Source of the DNA: Muricea muricata
Lineage: Eukaryota; Cnidaria; Anthozoa; Malacalcyonacea; Plexauridae
Direction: 5' to 3'
Length of the DNA stretch: 64,000 nt
Assembly (NCBI GenBank): GCA_963855995.1
Contig: OY979717.1
Location: 67,316,354-67,380,353 of the forward strand
The notes beneath the pieces are model-generated. The model was not told where the DNA came from and ran no database searches. It saw nothing but the letters and a program-made list of their open reading frames with translations. This document shows positions 13,001-24,000 of the stretch, piece by piece. Position numbers and translations under genes: made by a program. Numbering within the stretch: the first letter of the stretch is position 1; each line of letters starts with the position of its first letter.

Positions 13001-13832
13001 GATGACAAGAACAATTATAGACCAATATCAGTGCTCCCAGATTTGTCAAAAATCTTGAAAAAACACATTTGTAATAATTTGTGTAAATTCTTAAGAGAGA
13101 ATTATTTACTCCACGGCTACCAGTCTGATTTCAGGAAATCTTTCTCTACTGAAACTTCCTCGATTCGACTTATAGAGCAGCTCCTATTTGACTTCGATGG
13201 GAACAGGGTTACTGGACTTGTGTTTTTGGACTACAAACAGGCATTCGATCTCATTAACCATGAATTATTAATTGCAAAACGTCAGGTGATTGGCGTGAGT
13301 GAGGATTACCTCCCTTTATTTATCGATTATATGAGTGATCGCAAGCAATATGTGAACATAGATGGGTATCATTCAAGTACAAGGAGCATCAACTTAGGTG
13401 TGCCGCAGGGTAGCATCCTCGGACCAGTTTTGCTCCTCGTATTTATCCATGATCTACCTGCATCTCTTCGTAACACCATTGCGGACATTTATGCTGATAA
13501 TACCACCATTAGTTATGCCACGAACTACGTAGAAGGTTGCGCCACAAGATCTCAATGTTGGTTTCCAGTCGGACTTGGATATGATAAAGGAATGGTCCGA
13601 TAATAACAAAAAGATTTTAAACGAAACCAAGACCAAAACAATGCTTATTTGTGGTAAACGACTTTACAAAAAACTGAGTGACCAACAGTTGCAAGTCCGA
13701 GTAAACCATGCTGAACTGCAGCAAGTACATACACATACCCTTTTAGGAGTCAAGATCGACGACAAGTTGTCCTTTGATGAACACATTGATGATCTCTGTA
13801 AGACGTTATCTCAACGTATTGCTGTCTCGGAG

Positions 13833-13896
<64 letters not shown>

Positions 13897-16080
13897 GGAA
13901 TAGAATCGTATCATATCACCACGACTTTATGAATTATAATATATTTCACCTGTTGTGTGGTAATCGATTCGTTTATGTTCTAGGGATCGCTGTCGTTCAT
14001 GAAGGATTAACGAATGCTTGGAAAATTTTGTTCTCCAGTCTCTCTCAAGCGACAGTCACAACAGTCGATCATAAGTATGTTATTTATATGTGTGTGCTAC
14101 CTACATAAGTGCTCAGCTTATCAATACTCTGGGTTTTTTTCAGGTACGGGGAGCAAGCTGGAAGAGTAACCGGTGATGCTATGGGAGCTGTTGCCAATGC
14201 CGTTGAGGTATGCTTGGTCCTTTATATTGTTTTTCAATTGTTGAGCTGGGCTTATTGCTTTCATGATAGTTTTCTATATTTAATTTTTTTGAAAAATATT
14301 AACAGTTATTTTATAGGATTGTTTTTTATTTATGTGAAAAATCTCTCTAGTGTACTAATTTATATAAACCATTTATTTATTTTATATATGTTTTTTTCAT
14401 TGGTCTTATTAAGCACATGCGCACAAGTGCTAAAGTCATCCAACGTCCAAACCATGACATAATGGAGGACGACGCGCCATTGCATTTAGTTATTATCTTC
14501 TTACCTGGGATTAAATAGTCGTCTGGTACTGGTAACTCTCGCTCAGAGCTGTATTTCGCTCCGCTGGCTAGGGGTATCCCCTACGCTCTATAACCATTAT
14601 AAATTTATCGACAAATTAAAATTTCTACAGGCTTATCACAATGTGAATCATCTTGGATACAAGTAAGTAATCCAGCTTATCTAATTTTTAAAATCGTTTT
14701 GAATACCTCTAGTCCATTATAGGGGAGAAATGGCCAGCTGGAGAGGCATCCTGATTTATTGGGGACCCGTATGTAGCGCCCGAGGCAATTTTTAGCGAAG
14801 AAAAAATTTGCGAATCGTACTAAACCCTCTCAACACTTTCTAAAACAGATGAGCTGTGTCAGAGCATTTAAAGTGTCTATGAAACGAAATTTTCTCCGAC
14901 AATTTTCCTATTGCATTGGAAAGATAAGTTAAAATCACTGTATAACTTCTTTGATAGAATTTTTGTAACTGCCTTACTTTTCGAGATATTCAATTTTATT
15001 TTATTTGAAAATGACCTAACCAGTGACGTCATACTGCATAATCACTTTTCAAAAAAGCTGAATTAATTTAAAAAGTACTCAAGATATAACGCCTAAATAC
15101 CCAGGTCTGGATGTTAAACAAAGCCTACACACATGTAAGTGTAGTTTTAGTTATTTTCCACTATTATATGCTACAAACTAAGCAATCTAACAGTCGCTCA
15201 TTATGCAGTATAACGTCACTGGTTGTGTGTTTTTCAAATCAAATAAAATTGAATATTTCAAAAAGTAAGGCAGTTACAAAAATTCTATCAAAGAAGTTAT
15301 ACAGTGATTTTAACTGATCTTTCCAATGCAATAAGAAAATTGTCGGAGAAAATTTCGTTTCATAGGCACTTTAAGTTTTTCAGAAAAGTTATGAGCACAT
15401 ATTCATAATAGTTATAGGTTACCTTAAACTAAAACTGATAAAATAACATCGGATGAATTCACCTGATGAGTGTTGAAAGCTGGTAACCTGCTGAGTAATA
15501 AGTGAAATTTTACATTCTATTTGCGGAGGCGCTGACAATCAATGTAACTTCAGGTGATATTTATAGGTCCGACTCCTCGATAACGAAATTCTTATTAATT
15601 AGAGAGAAACTGTTAGTGCCAAATAAAGACGGTTACATTTGAATGATTCTGGTAAATTCTTTCACTTTTCTCTTTCACAACGAGTAGTTTCTACTCGCTG
15701 GCGAAGCAAAATTTTTTTTGCGAAGAGAGAATTTATTGGAATTGTTCATCACCCGTACTTGAAAAAATACATAAAGAGTTTCTGTCGAAAAATTTCTACG
15801 CTGTCGTGAAATCGGGCCTTAACAAACCGCAAGCTCAATAAATGAGCCTAGTACTAACGTTTTTTACACGCTGAGGTTTTTTTATCGGATATCTGGAACT
15901 CTATACAACAGAGCATTACAATAGTCCAATTTCGTTACAAAGGTATGAATCAGTTGTTCAGTGTATTTTTCATGTAGTAATACGTCACCATTCGGATCTT
16001 TTTCTAGGGCCATAGCGAAGAAAGCAGTGAAGCAAACTGGAAAAGAGTGTTTGTATGATGCAGACAAAAAAATGTCGTGA
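4080..16080 (+). CDS. SPART: spartin (MIT + senescence domain protein)
   Basis: Fifteen exons give one 535-codon frame: 4080-4159, 6363-6433, 6529-6622, 6758-6963, 7481-7576, 7718-8118, 9121-9150, 9230-9307, 9811-9910, 10721-10824, 10953-11040, 13984-14074, 14144-14207, 14631-14662, 16008-16080. All junctions are GT/AG and all phases agree. The first exons encode an N-terminal MIT-like helical domain; exons 5-6 the central conserved block (SVNMFFVSKEGNV, then GSWVFPLVPGRSPVLKT); exons 7-15 the C-terminal senescence domain (ISWGLSKGAELGGNL, then KAIAKKAVKQTG just before the stop). Spartin is a cytosolic adaptor acting at endosomes, lipid droplets and midbodies; human loss causes Troyer syndrome. 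The protein is shorter than human spartin (666 aa), mainly because the linker after the MIT domain is compact. Start: the ATG at 4080; a second in-frame ATG follows 3 codons later. Confidence 0.93.
4160..6362 (+). other. spartin intron 1
   Basis: 2.2-kb intron. It contains short hairpins, for example gcaggtggtatttcctttaccacctgc near 5404-5430, and a pair of short direct repeats (aaaaacccacc, 5529-5560). I see no gene or clear transposon in it. Confidence 0.6.
8129..8286. mobile_element. foldback MITE in spartin intron 6
   Basis: Near-palindromic 158-bp element: caaataagaatgtttatg on the left is mirrored by aataaacattcattatttg on the right. The centre is aatcaacgaggcgaagccgagttgatt, a GAGGC(G)AAGCCGAG-type core. 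It lies 10 bp after the exon-6 donor. Non-coding; a similar core occurs in the MITE at 45053-45193. Confidence 0.75.
8320..8385. repeat. short tandem repeat
   Basis: About four degenerate copies of (gt)tagatcgttagtttactaa, which reads as alternating GTTAGATAGTTAGTTTACTAA units, inside spartin intron 6. Confidence 0.6.
11412..11435 (+). other. relic of a 2A-like recoding motif
   Basis: Just before the LINE endonuclease, the frame reads DVSTNP, then a TGA where glycine (GGA) is expected, then PAG. Intact 2A peptides end NPGP and separate polypeptides during translation. 2A-like sequences are known at the N-termini of some APE-type non-LTR retrotransposons. Here the essential glycine codon is a stop. 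Confidence 0.55.
11781..11923. repeat. inverted duplication in the LINE endonuclease
   Basis: Two ~70-bp arms (11781-11850 and 11855-11923) separated by cctt. They differ by one A/T-run length and one substitution. The right arm replaces the expected GDFN-containing segment, after which the endonuclease frame resumes at VDYLSNLTPGKF. Confidence 0.9.
13836..13893. repeat. (TA)n microsatellite
   Basis: About 29 TA units directly at the truncated 3' edge of the intronic LINE and about 90 bp before spartin exon 12. Confidence 0.95.
14868..15375. mobile_element. long-TIR foldback MITE in the last spartin intron
   Basis: Left arm about 14868-15037 and right arm about 15203-15375 are inverted copies with only scattered mismatches. 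Shared stretches include gaaacgaaattttctccgac and tcactgtataacttctttga. The inner ends share ccagtgacgt(c/t)atactgcataat. There is no coding frame. It lies between spartin exons 14 and 15. Confidence 0.85.
15376..16007 (+). other. remainder of the last spartin intron
   Basis: A small hairpin (acgagtagtttctactcg, near 15680) is the only structure seen. The acceptor tttttctag at 16007 leads into the final spartin exon. Confidence 0.5.
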
Positions 16081-17419
16081 ATTTGGTCTCTAAATTGGTC
16101 TGGCCCAAACCACTGATAATATAACCAAACCAAAATACTTTTTCGAAATGTGTGATGTCATATAAAAAAAACGCACTAAAATGTCACATTGATATACAGG
16201 GGTGGTTTTTGACTACCAAATTATTTGCGCGAAACGTTGTTTCTATTGTTTAAATTACAAAAGAATTGAGACGAAAAGAATTCACAGATTAAGCCTGTTT
16301 TTTATGTTAATATAAACTTTTAGTAATATATCAATGCGATTTACACACAGGCCTACACGTTTAAGTGTAAAAGTACCGTAAGTGTTAAAATATTGCAATG
16401 ACTAATTTGAACGCAACTAACGAACAAAAGAAATAGTCATAGGGCGCTACATGTACAAAAGTAAATGTTAACTTGACGTATGGAGGATAAATTTCATTTT
16501 ATCAGTTCCTAGTGTATCTTTAGGACTAATAAGTATATTTGTGTATGTTGGACGCGTTTAAATTTATTGGAGATTGACTGACGAAATTAAGATATGTATG
16601 AAAACTGCGTGATTTTTTGTCGTTAGGAGTTAAAGCAGCTTGATCAATTCTGAAACAGATTAGTAGAATCATACTAGTATACTATTGCAAGTGCTGTAAT
16701 TTGATTGGTCACTCTACTCGCTATCTATTCCTCGATAGATAGCGAGTAGCGAAACAATCATCTTCCTATGGAGATTTCTTTTAAAAAAATTGCTTAAAAA
16801 TCAAATTTATTGTTGAATATTCCATGTTTGACCTCTGATTCTACTAAACACCGCATAGAAATCTCGAGCTCGTAATCTATTGTTAAATAGCACTACGCAC
16901 GTAGTAGTAATGTAAAATAATTAACGCTTCGTATATTACGTAAATCTTTCTTAGAAACGTTCTTTATGCATCAAATTTACCTATGTCAAGCTTCAGTATC
17001 CTCTCATGAGTTCAGTAGAGTGTCGAGGCATTCACATTCTAACAATAAATTATTTGAAAAGTTGGGGGGACACCCTATACACATTTTTAGTCAGGGAGCC
17101 ACAGGTACTTTTACTTACCTTACGAGGGACAAATGTATTTTGCTCTTAAATGTACGTTGGGTGTCCTATATAATAATTCCGAATGTTGTCCGTCCTAATT
17201 TTTCCTGTTAAAACTATTATTAATGAAACAATTGCTCTTTTGACCGGCGAAGGAATGAGTAGACACGAACAGCTTGTTTTGTGTGGGAGAATGGGTTATG
17301 GGGGTGAAGTACTCCTGTTACAATAAGTGTCATATCATAAGTATATTTAACCCAATAGACTCTTTATGGCCTTATATTTCATCCTGCGGGGTATATATAA
17401 GGCCCGCTCTGAAAACCCT
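16081..17419. other. intergenic region 3' of spartin
   Basis: No coding signal. It holds a clear 15-bp-arm hairpin at 16714-16749 (ctactcgctatctat...atagatagcgagtag). No canonical AATAAA was found immediately after the spartin stop, so the spartin 3' UTR end is not placed. Confidence 0.5.
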
Positions 17420-17500
17420 AGGGGTAATGGTCCCCAGGGCTGCTCTGGGGGTAAGGGTCCCCAGAGCTGCTCTGGGGGTAGGGGTCCCCAGAGCACATGC
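17420..17500. repeat. 27-bp tandem repeat with internal dyad
   Basis: Three copies of a unit like gggggtaagggtccccagagctgctct. Each contains the palindrome ccccagagctgctctgggg. Confidence 0.85.
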
Positions 17501-17816
17501 CAGAAGGGTAGCGACCCCCTCTGACCGTATTGACCTGAACCAAGGGGTAAGGGTCCCTTGGCAAGTTCCTATAACTCGACTAATTATCTTTATAATGAAT
17601 GAGTCTATGGGCATGAAGGTGACCTTTGAGAGCACTTCAACCCCAAAAATACAGTAAAGTGTATCTGACACTTGAGTGTATTCCCCATAGACGAGACAAT
17701 CCACACAAAAATCACAGCTGTTGGCATTCTACTTGTTTTGATTTTGTTGGGGTTTTTTTTTACTAAGTTACTTGACACAATGTTAAAGTTTGGATGTGTT
17801 GAAGAATTTGAAAGTT

Positions 17817-17868
17817 TGAAGAAACAATAGACCAATTTGAAGAAACAATAGACCAATTTGAAGAAACA
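17817..17868. repeat. 21-bp tandem repeat
   Basis: About two and a half copies of gaagaaacaatagaccaattt. Lies between the 27-bp repeat and the end of the DIRS-like gag remnant. Confidence 0.85.
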
Positions 17869-17959
17869 GTATCTGGGTTAGCGAAAGCCGTTGGCAAATT
17901 CCTTGAAAACCTTGGGGCCCGTTGCCCCTGAAACCTATGTGCACACCAAAGTTAAAGTT

Positions 17960-19218
17960 GTTACAAAACTGTGAAACAAAATTTTGGTCTGGGTGACCTG
18001 AAAGTGCTGTTTTTAAATGTTGGATGGAAATAGGTGTAGGGAGTGGTTGGTCTTTCGTTTGGATTTTGAGGAGTTGTGCTCACGTTTTGAATCTCGCTCA
18101 TCGTATTTGACTGACTTGGACTTGAGTGAGGGACATGCAGATCCAGAATGTGTGCCATTACAGGTGTTGCAGAGGTGTTGGTATTGGCATGGCTGACGGA
18201 AACACCCAACTCCCCTGTTGAAATTTCGACAGAGGCCTCCTCGAACGCCCTCGGAGGAAGCCCAATTGTGGGGTCCATTTGAAAAATGAGGATACTGTTG
18301 GGCTAAGATGTCTGGCGAGCTTGTGAATATCATCAGCTACAACTGCTGATCAATCAGGGACCAATTTTGAATGGGGTTGAGAGCAGCCTTGCATCGAAAT
18401 TTATGGTCGTATATACACCACCCCAGTCCACGGTGAGTTTGGGCTGCGTGGCGTATCAAACTCAAATAATTTAACAATTCTTGGCCGCGACCGGGGAACG
18501 TATGGGTCATCACGCTCATGTATACAATGAATGCGGTTGTCCACTGCTCGATATCGGTTATCCTCGATGTTGGCTGCGACGCCTTTTTGACCTTGATTAC
18601 TGAGTTTTCGAGAGTTAACATCATAGGCTCGTCAGAGTGGTTATTGGTTGACATGTTTTTTGGTAAAAGTTTTGATAAATCAAAAAACTCACCCGATTGA
18701 ATTTGATGTACTGCGCGGGAACCTCGTGAAAGCCATTTCCATATGCCACGCTGTTCGCTGCCTGATTGGAACCAAACGTAAGCGCGTTGGTTGACGTGGT
18801 ATTTGAGCTGGGGTTAACAGTTATTTCTTCGCTTTCATCGTGGACGACTATGGTATTCTCGCTAGCGTTAGGCGTCAAGTTTGCCATGGCTTGAACAGCA
18901 GCGCGGGCTGCATTGGATGCTATTTCGCTTACCGATTGCTCCACAGTTCGCGTTATGATCGACTGGATTTGTGCTATCTGTGATTCAGTAAGCAACGCTG
19001 ACGAGACCTCGACTTGTGACGGTGTTGATGGCGGAATTTACATTTTCTGCGGCGTGGTTTTGAAGGCGAGCGACTAAGGCATTCTTTCGTCCATGGGTTA
19101 ATAACCCCTTCTCGGCGCACTGTCGTCGAAGACTCTCTACGGAATCTAGGTTATTTGTTGACGAAGAGCATTCCAAATTTTCTAGTCTTCTCGCTCTCCT
19201 GTTTCGAACGGGAGGCAT
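17960..19218 (-). pseudogene. decayed DIRS-like retrotransposon gag with SAP domain and CCCH knuckle
   Basis: Reading leftward from ATG 19218: MPPVRNRRARRLENLE, then a SAP-like DNA-binding motif (SVESLRRQCAEKGLLTHGRK), then after a frame change near 18990 an alanine-rich helical segment (TRTVEQSVSEIASNAARAAV). Next comes a conserved block (EQWTTAFIVYMSV, then LLNYLSLIRHAA, then GLGWCIYDHKFR). A TAG near 18336 sits where the frame would otherwise run on into a cysteine/histidine knuckle (GLCRNFNRGVGCFRQPCQYQ). No reverse transcriptase or tyrosine recombinase follows, so only the gag part remains. Assignment to DIRS-like elements comes from my recollection of this gag type next to DIRS RTs in cnidarian genomes, not from a search. 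A host multi-exon gene is less likely given the frameshift and stop. Confidence 0.5.
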
Positions 19219-19922
19219 TTTGATGAATTATTTATATAAAATGTTACAACAGCTTGGAACCTTTCTTTGTTAATACTTTGAAACAATTGATCTCTTTCAA
19301 GTGTATTTGGTCTACTTTGCTGGCTTAACGGAATTGTGACTGGTTGACTTTTTGGATGACATGAAAGATATATTTTGATTGGCTGAAACAATTGGTTATG
19401 AAATGTGCACGTGAACACTTTGGCGATACCAAGATGACCTTTGATATTCTAGTACACATGATAGCTGTAGGTCTGTGACCTTTGTACCGTGTGTAAAATA
19501 TTCAAATCTGTTGTCATATAAATTAGACTAAACTTGTTAGATAATATATATAAATTAGCTTATTGTCAAAACTAACCAACCTTCAAGTTCGTTTGGTGAA
19601 AAAAAACTCACAACATGAAAAAGCTTATAAAAACGACGTACGAGACATTACGGTCAACCTTGTTTTTCAAGCGGTTTTTTATTTGCTGCTTCAAGGTTGG
19701 AAAAAGTCCTAAAAAGGTGATTTCCTGGGTACTAGTCTGAAAAGAAATCAAAGTAACCATACTAATTTGTTTTATGTAGTTTTTATTTCCTTTCTCATGG
19801 CACAAAGAATTTTTCCCAAAAATAAATCATTAATTTCACCTGTTTTAACAACAAGCCTGCTAAGGCGTTCACTCCGCCTACCCAGAAGAAAATGAGCACA
19901 TGAACATGACTCACTAGTTCGT
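19219..19922. other. intergenic stretch
   Basis: AT-rich, no supported gene on either strand. It ends at the palindrome beginning 19923. Confidence 0.5.
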
Positions 19923-20131
19923 TAATACAAAACATAATCCGAAGATTAGCATCTTGAAACCCAAAATATGAGTTAAACAAGAAAATTGAGTAAGTAATAT
20001 TTCGATTTTATTACAAAATCATCATCTGATGATGATTTTGTAATAAAATCGAAATATTACTTACTCAATTTTCTTGTTTAACTCATATTTTGGGTTTCAA
20101 GATGCTAATCTTCGGATTATGTTTTGTATTA
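19923..20131. repeat. perfect 209-bp palindrome
   Basis: Arms of 104 bp around a single central base (catcatc-t-gatgatg, centre 20027). taatacaaaacataatccg at the left mirrors cggattatgttttgtatta at the right. I found no mismatch between the arms. Confidence 0.92.
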
Positions 20132-21089
20132 TATTTTTTGAAATTGTCGGCTGGTATTGGTTTTTAGTTCGTTAAACTTGTACGTGGCTCTAATGTAGCA
20201 AACGGTTAACTAGAAACACCTCCTGCTCAAAATTTGTCATTGGGTTTTATTTTTAAAGCATTTCCTATGGATAGTTTGGCATTAAGAACTTTTTTGTTCC
20301 ATGCAACCCCCTCCCCCTCCCCCCCCCCATTGTTTACAAATTTTGAAAGCATTGCGCATGCTCAGTGTGTTATTTGTAGCTTAGCAATGTTTTTATCAAA
20401 TGCGCATGCTTAGAGCGTTATTTGTACGCAGTATTTGAAGGTAATTAACCAATCGGAATTAAAAATCTATATAAAGATAATAATAATAATAAAATCAACT
20501 TTCTAAGTAGTATGACATGGTTGACAGTATCAAATACCTTTTTTACGTCCACAATATAAAATTATTGCAAGTGAATTTTATGTATACTACCACGGCCTCC
20601 ACAGACGATGAGTTGTCGACAATTATATCTCATTGACTAATGATGTGGACGCGAGAAAAAGAGAGAAACTGCTCAGCGCCAGACAGTTAAATTGTTATCG
20701 ACAACGTTTGGTCTAACTTTTTTTTATCGTCTGGGAAAGAGTCATTCAGTTGTCGACTATCTTAGCATAGATTAAATGCACAGGGTGCATAAGTGAAGAG
20801 AGTAACAGTTGTTGATATACAAAAGGTGTTAACAACTAATCATCTCGTTTTGAGGCCCTCAATTACCACTTGTACTTTTAGTTGTATTTAATAATTATTA
20901 GTGCACTCCTTACAGTTGTATTATGGAGAGTATATGAATAACGATTTTCACTATTGATATTGATAATTATATAACAAAACAAGGCGAGATTCAATCATGT
21001 TTTTCTTGATTACGTGATTGATAACTGTGTCCAAACGTCTATATTGTCAAGAACAGTATTTTTTTGCAGGAACATTCTAACTCGTATTT
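20132..21089. other. intergenic region 3' of the adhesion GPCR
   Basis: Contains a C-rich run (20309-20330) and a short (AAT)n at 20476-20492. ATTAAA on the minus strand near 20890 could be the GPCR polyadenylation signal. No gene seen. Confidence 0.5.
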
Positions 21090-24000
21090 TTACGAGGCAA
21101 GGTGATTCATGGACGACATAGCGTGATTCGTAGAAGAACTTTTGTGATTCGCACTCTCACTGTTGGTGGGGCAACTCCTAGTTTCCAAAACATCCAAACG
21201 GTGACCTGTATTTGGCTGCGTGAATTGTTTTGTCGTTTCTCGTCCCGAACATAATGACTTCCATTGCCTTCTTGCCTCTTTTGAGAGGACGCAATAGAAG
21301 ATAAATACCAACAAGCCTTGAAGTGAATTAAAGACACAGAACAGATACTGGAAGACCAGTTTAGCATCTCCGATAGCAAGAACACCAAACAACCAGGTCA
21401 GACCCAGAACCACTAAGATACTTAAAGCGCGTCTAGTTTGCGTAATACCACTGGCCTTGTGCACTGTAGACAAATTGATTCCAGACGTAAGGAGCGATCG
21501 TAAAATGAATACATACGCAACAAAGTTGATGACAAGTACAAGTAAGACTGGCAACAGAAAGCCCATTTGAAATGCGAAACCTTGAAGACGACAGCTAAGT
21601 AAGAAACAAAAATATTATTCAATAAAACTAAAAAATCGAGTGTTAAAGCAAACTGTTCCATTTCACATCATTCTGTCGGACTATCAATAAAAACTTCAGA
21701 GAATGATGACTGAACTCACGTCGAAAATTTTCTTAATTGATGTCTTGGATTTTGAGATGGAATTATTTTTTCCTAGGATGCTTTTTTCTGTAGATATAAC
21801 GTTCATGTTAAAATGCCAGATTTTTTCTCAAAAGTTGAAAGATCAGTACATCAAGTATCAAGGTTTATAAGGTACACAATATTAAATAGAGAGTTAGGAT
21901 TTGCACCTAAAGAATAGTTATAATTATGTAAATAATTCATTTCTCGTTTTCAGGGGTTATGGTAGGTAAATACTTTATTTATTGTTAACTGGTAAAGGTT
22001 AAGAGGCTTTTAAGTTAAATATGACTTGCGCACAAAACTCAAACGTTTAAATGTAATTTTGTCTTGGTAGATGGAAACTGCATCGGGTGTTGTATTACTT
22101 TACAAAATTTCAAGAAACTTGCTTGAGTCTAAGCCGTTGAAAACATCGCGCGAACTTCCATATTTTTAGCATGCATAATTTATGCATTTCCCTAAAGGTA
22201 GTCCCTGACTAAAATTCCTAAAGGACATTTAACTAAAATTAAATTATAACTTTTCTTCCAGAAAAAACGCTTCTAATTCAGAAAAATATACGTTCGCACG
22301 ACGTTCTGAAGGGCTTAAACTCAATCTGATAATGATAGTGATAATGCTAATGATAGTGATAATGATAGTGCGAGTGCCAGTGATTGTGATTAATAATAAT
22401 AATAATGATAATAATAGTAATACAAATTCCATAAAATTTTGAACAGCAATAAAACACCGTTTGAAAACGTATTTTCTATCTACCAACCCAAAATTACCTT
22501 TCAAGCATTCAAATTCTGTGCAAAACACACTTTCTGTTTTCGAAAATACGCACTCTCTGGCCTTCAAACATTTGAATTTCGGAACATTTTCGTTTACTTC
22601 ACATCACAAGTACCCAATAAAAATATTCAGACTTCAATCATACTTCAAGCCGCCTCGCATGCATGGTTGAGAGCCGTTTCAAAAATGTCTACTTTTTATA
22701 CACATTTTATAGAAAGGTTTGGGGGCATGCTCCCTAAGAAATTTTTTGCAGTCTCTAAAACCCTATTTCTAGCATTTTCAAGCAGGTTTATCAGTCATTT
22801 AAAAGCCACACATCCGTAATTTTTGTACCCGTTAGCAATTTAAGCAATCGTACCCCCTACAATTTTTACTTCAGATTTAGAACAATGTCATAGCAGATTA
22901 TCAAAATAACTAGCGTGAACTCGTCCCCTTTAATCCCAACCCTGGCGACCCTCTGCTACTTACTATTTGCTGTCTCCATAAGCTTCAATTTTCAAGGATG
23001 CTGTCACAATAACAATAACTGCAGGTAATCCTACACAGGCACAAAGAAACAACAGGTGTGATTTGTCATTTGTTTAGCTTGTATACTTGTAACATATAAT
23101 TTCACTAAACCTGGTGATTATGCATTTTACCATGGGAAAACCGTCTAAAACAAATGGCTACATATCTTACGCTTTAACAGTAGGTACGATGAATGAAACT
23201 CAATAGTTTTCTCTAATCCTCATAAAATCCTGAACCTACATGTCGTTTGAGATTCTACACGTCTAGTAACGATGTGTATGTTGTAATCTTAATGTTAATG
23301 GTTAAACCCAGCGCGTCGAAATGTTTAACCATTTAAAGTCAGGGTGAAATAAGGCAGGACGATATGACAGAGTATAATTTTTTTACTTTATTGTCAATGT
23401 CCTGAAGATCGCACAGATAAATTTATCGACATCAGTCCTGGAGATCTCAAGAACATACTCACAATTTCTTGCATTAGTGAATTTCAATTACTTATGTCAT
23501 TATAGTATCACAGGAAAATGTGATCGGTATTTATACTTTACTAGCATCACAAAAAATCCGAGTGCTATTTTTGAGGGGGAAATGCAAAATTTCGCAATAG
23601 ACAAACCAATAATACCATTTTCTTGGGGTTTTCGATGAAAAATGGCATAATTCTCCAGGAAACAGCTCAAACAGAATGTGTTGTTAGCTATTTCACAGTA
23701 TATGTAGAGAATAAATATATAGAAAAAATCAGCGAGAAGTGTTTAGTAGCATAACATTATCAAAATTGTTTATGCGTTTTAATAGTCTTTGAATTAAATT
23801 TCTTTTTTATTAACTTACCCCACCCAATAAAAAGACACTTGGCCATAAAGAAAGAACGCGATACAGGCAGAATTTTCACAAAACCAAGATACATATTATA
23901 CGCTTCCACTGCCATCCACATAAAAACAGCTAACACAAAGTAATGAAGAGCTATTGCTGCAGCACGGCATGACACAGTGGAGGAAGTCTTGGACCTCTCA

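Larger units (their letters stand above)
11100..13835 (+). pseudogene. decayed CR1/L2-like LINE inside spartin intron 11
   Basis: Endonuclease remnants start near 11460 (DILVITETF, FVAGVYRPPS) and continue after a rearrangement at 11917 (LTPGKFDKPCLIES, SCLDHVWCTHPE, MSDHQPIVV). The reverse transcriptase lies at 12689-13603 (RPISVLPDLSK; motif A FLDYKQAFDLI; motif B GVPQGSILGPVLL). Motif C reads YADN where YADD is usual. Frames break around 12246-12530 and 13550. The EN GDFN motif has been lost to an inverted duplication at 11781-11923. The 3' end is truncated and abuts a (TA)n run. It is in the same orientation as spartin and is removed with intron 11. Confidence 0.85.

Noticed and set aside
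14723-14784. Candidate last spartin exon right after tccattatag
   Set aside because: The reading shows no similarity to the spartin C-terminus, whereas 16008-16080 in the same phase gives KAIAKKAVKQTG as expected.
22439-22819. 126-codon + strand frame in a GPCR intron
   Set aside because: Low-complexity, no domain, no splice or start context, antisense to the receptor.
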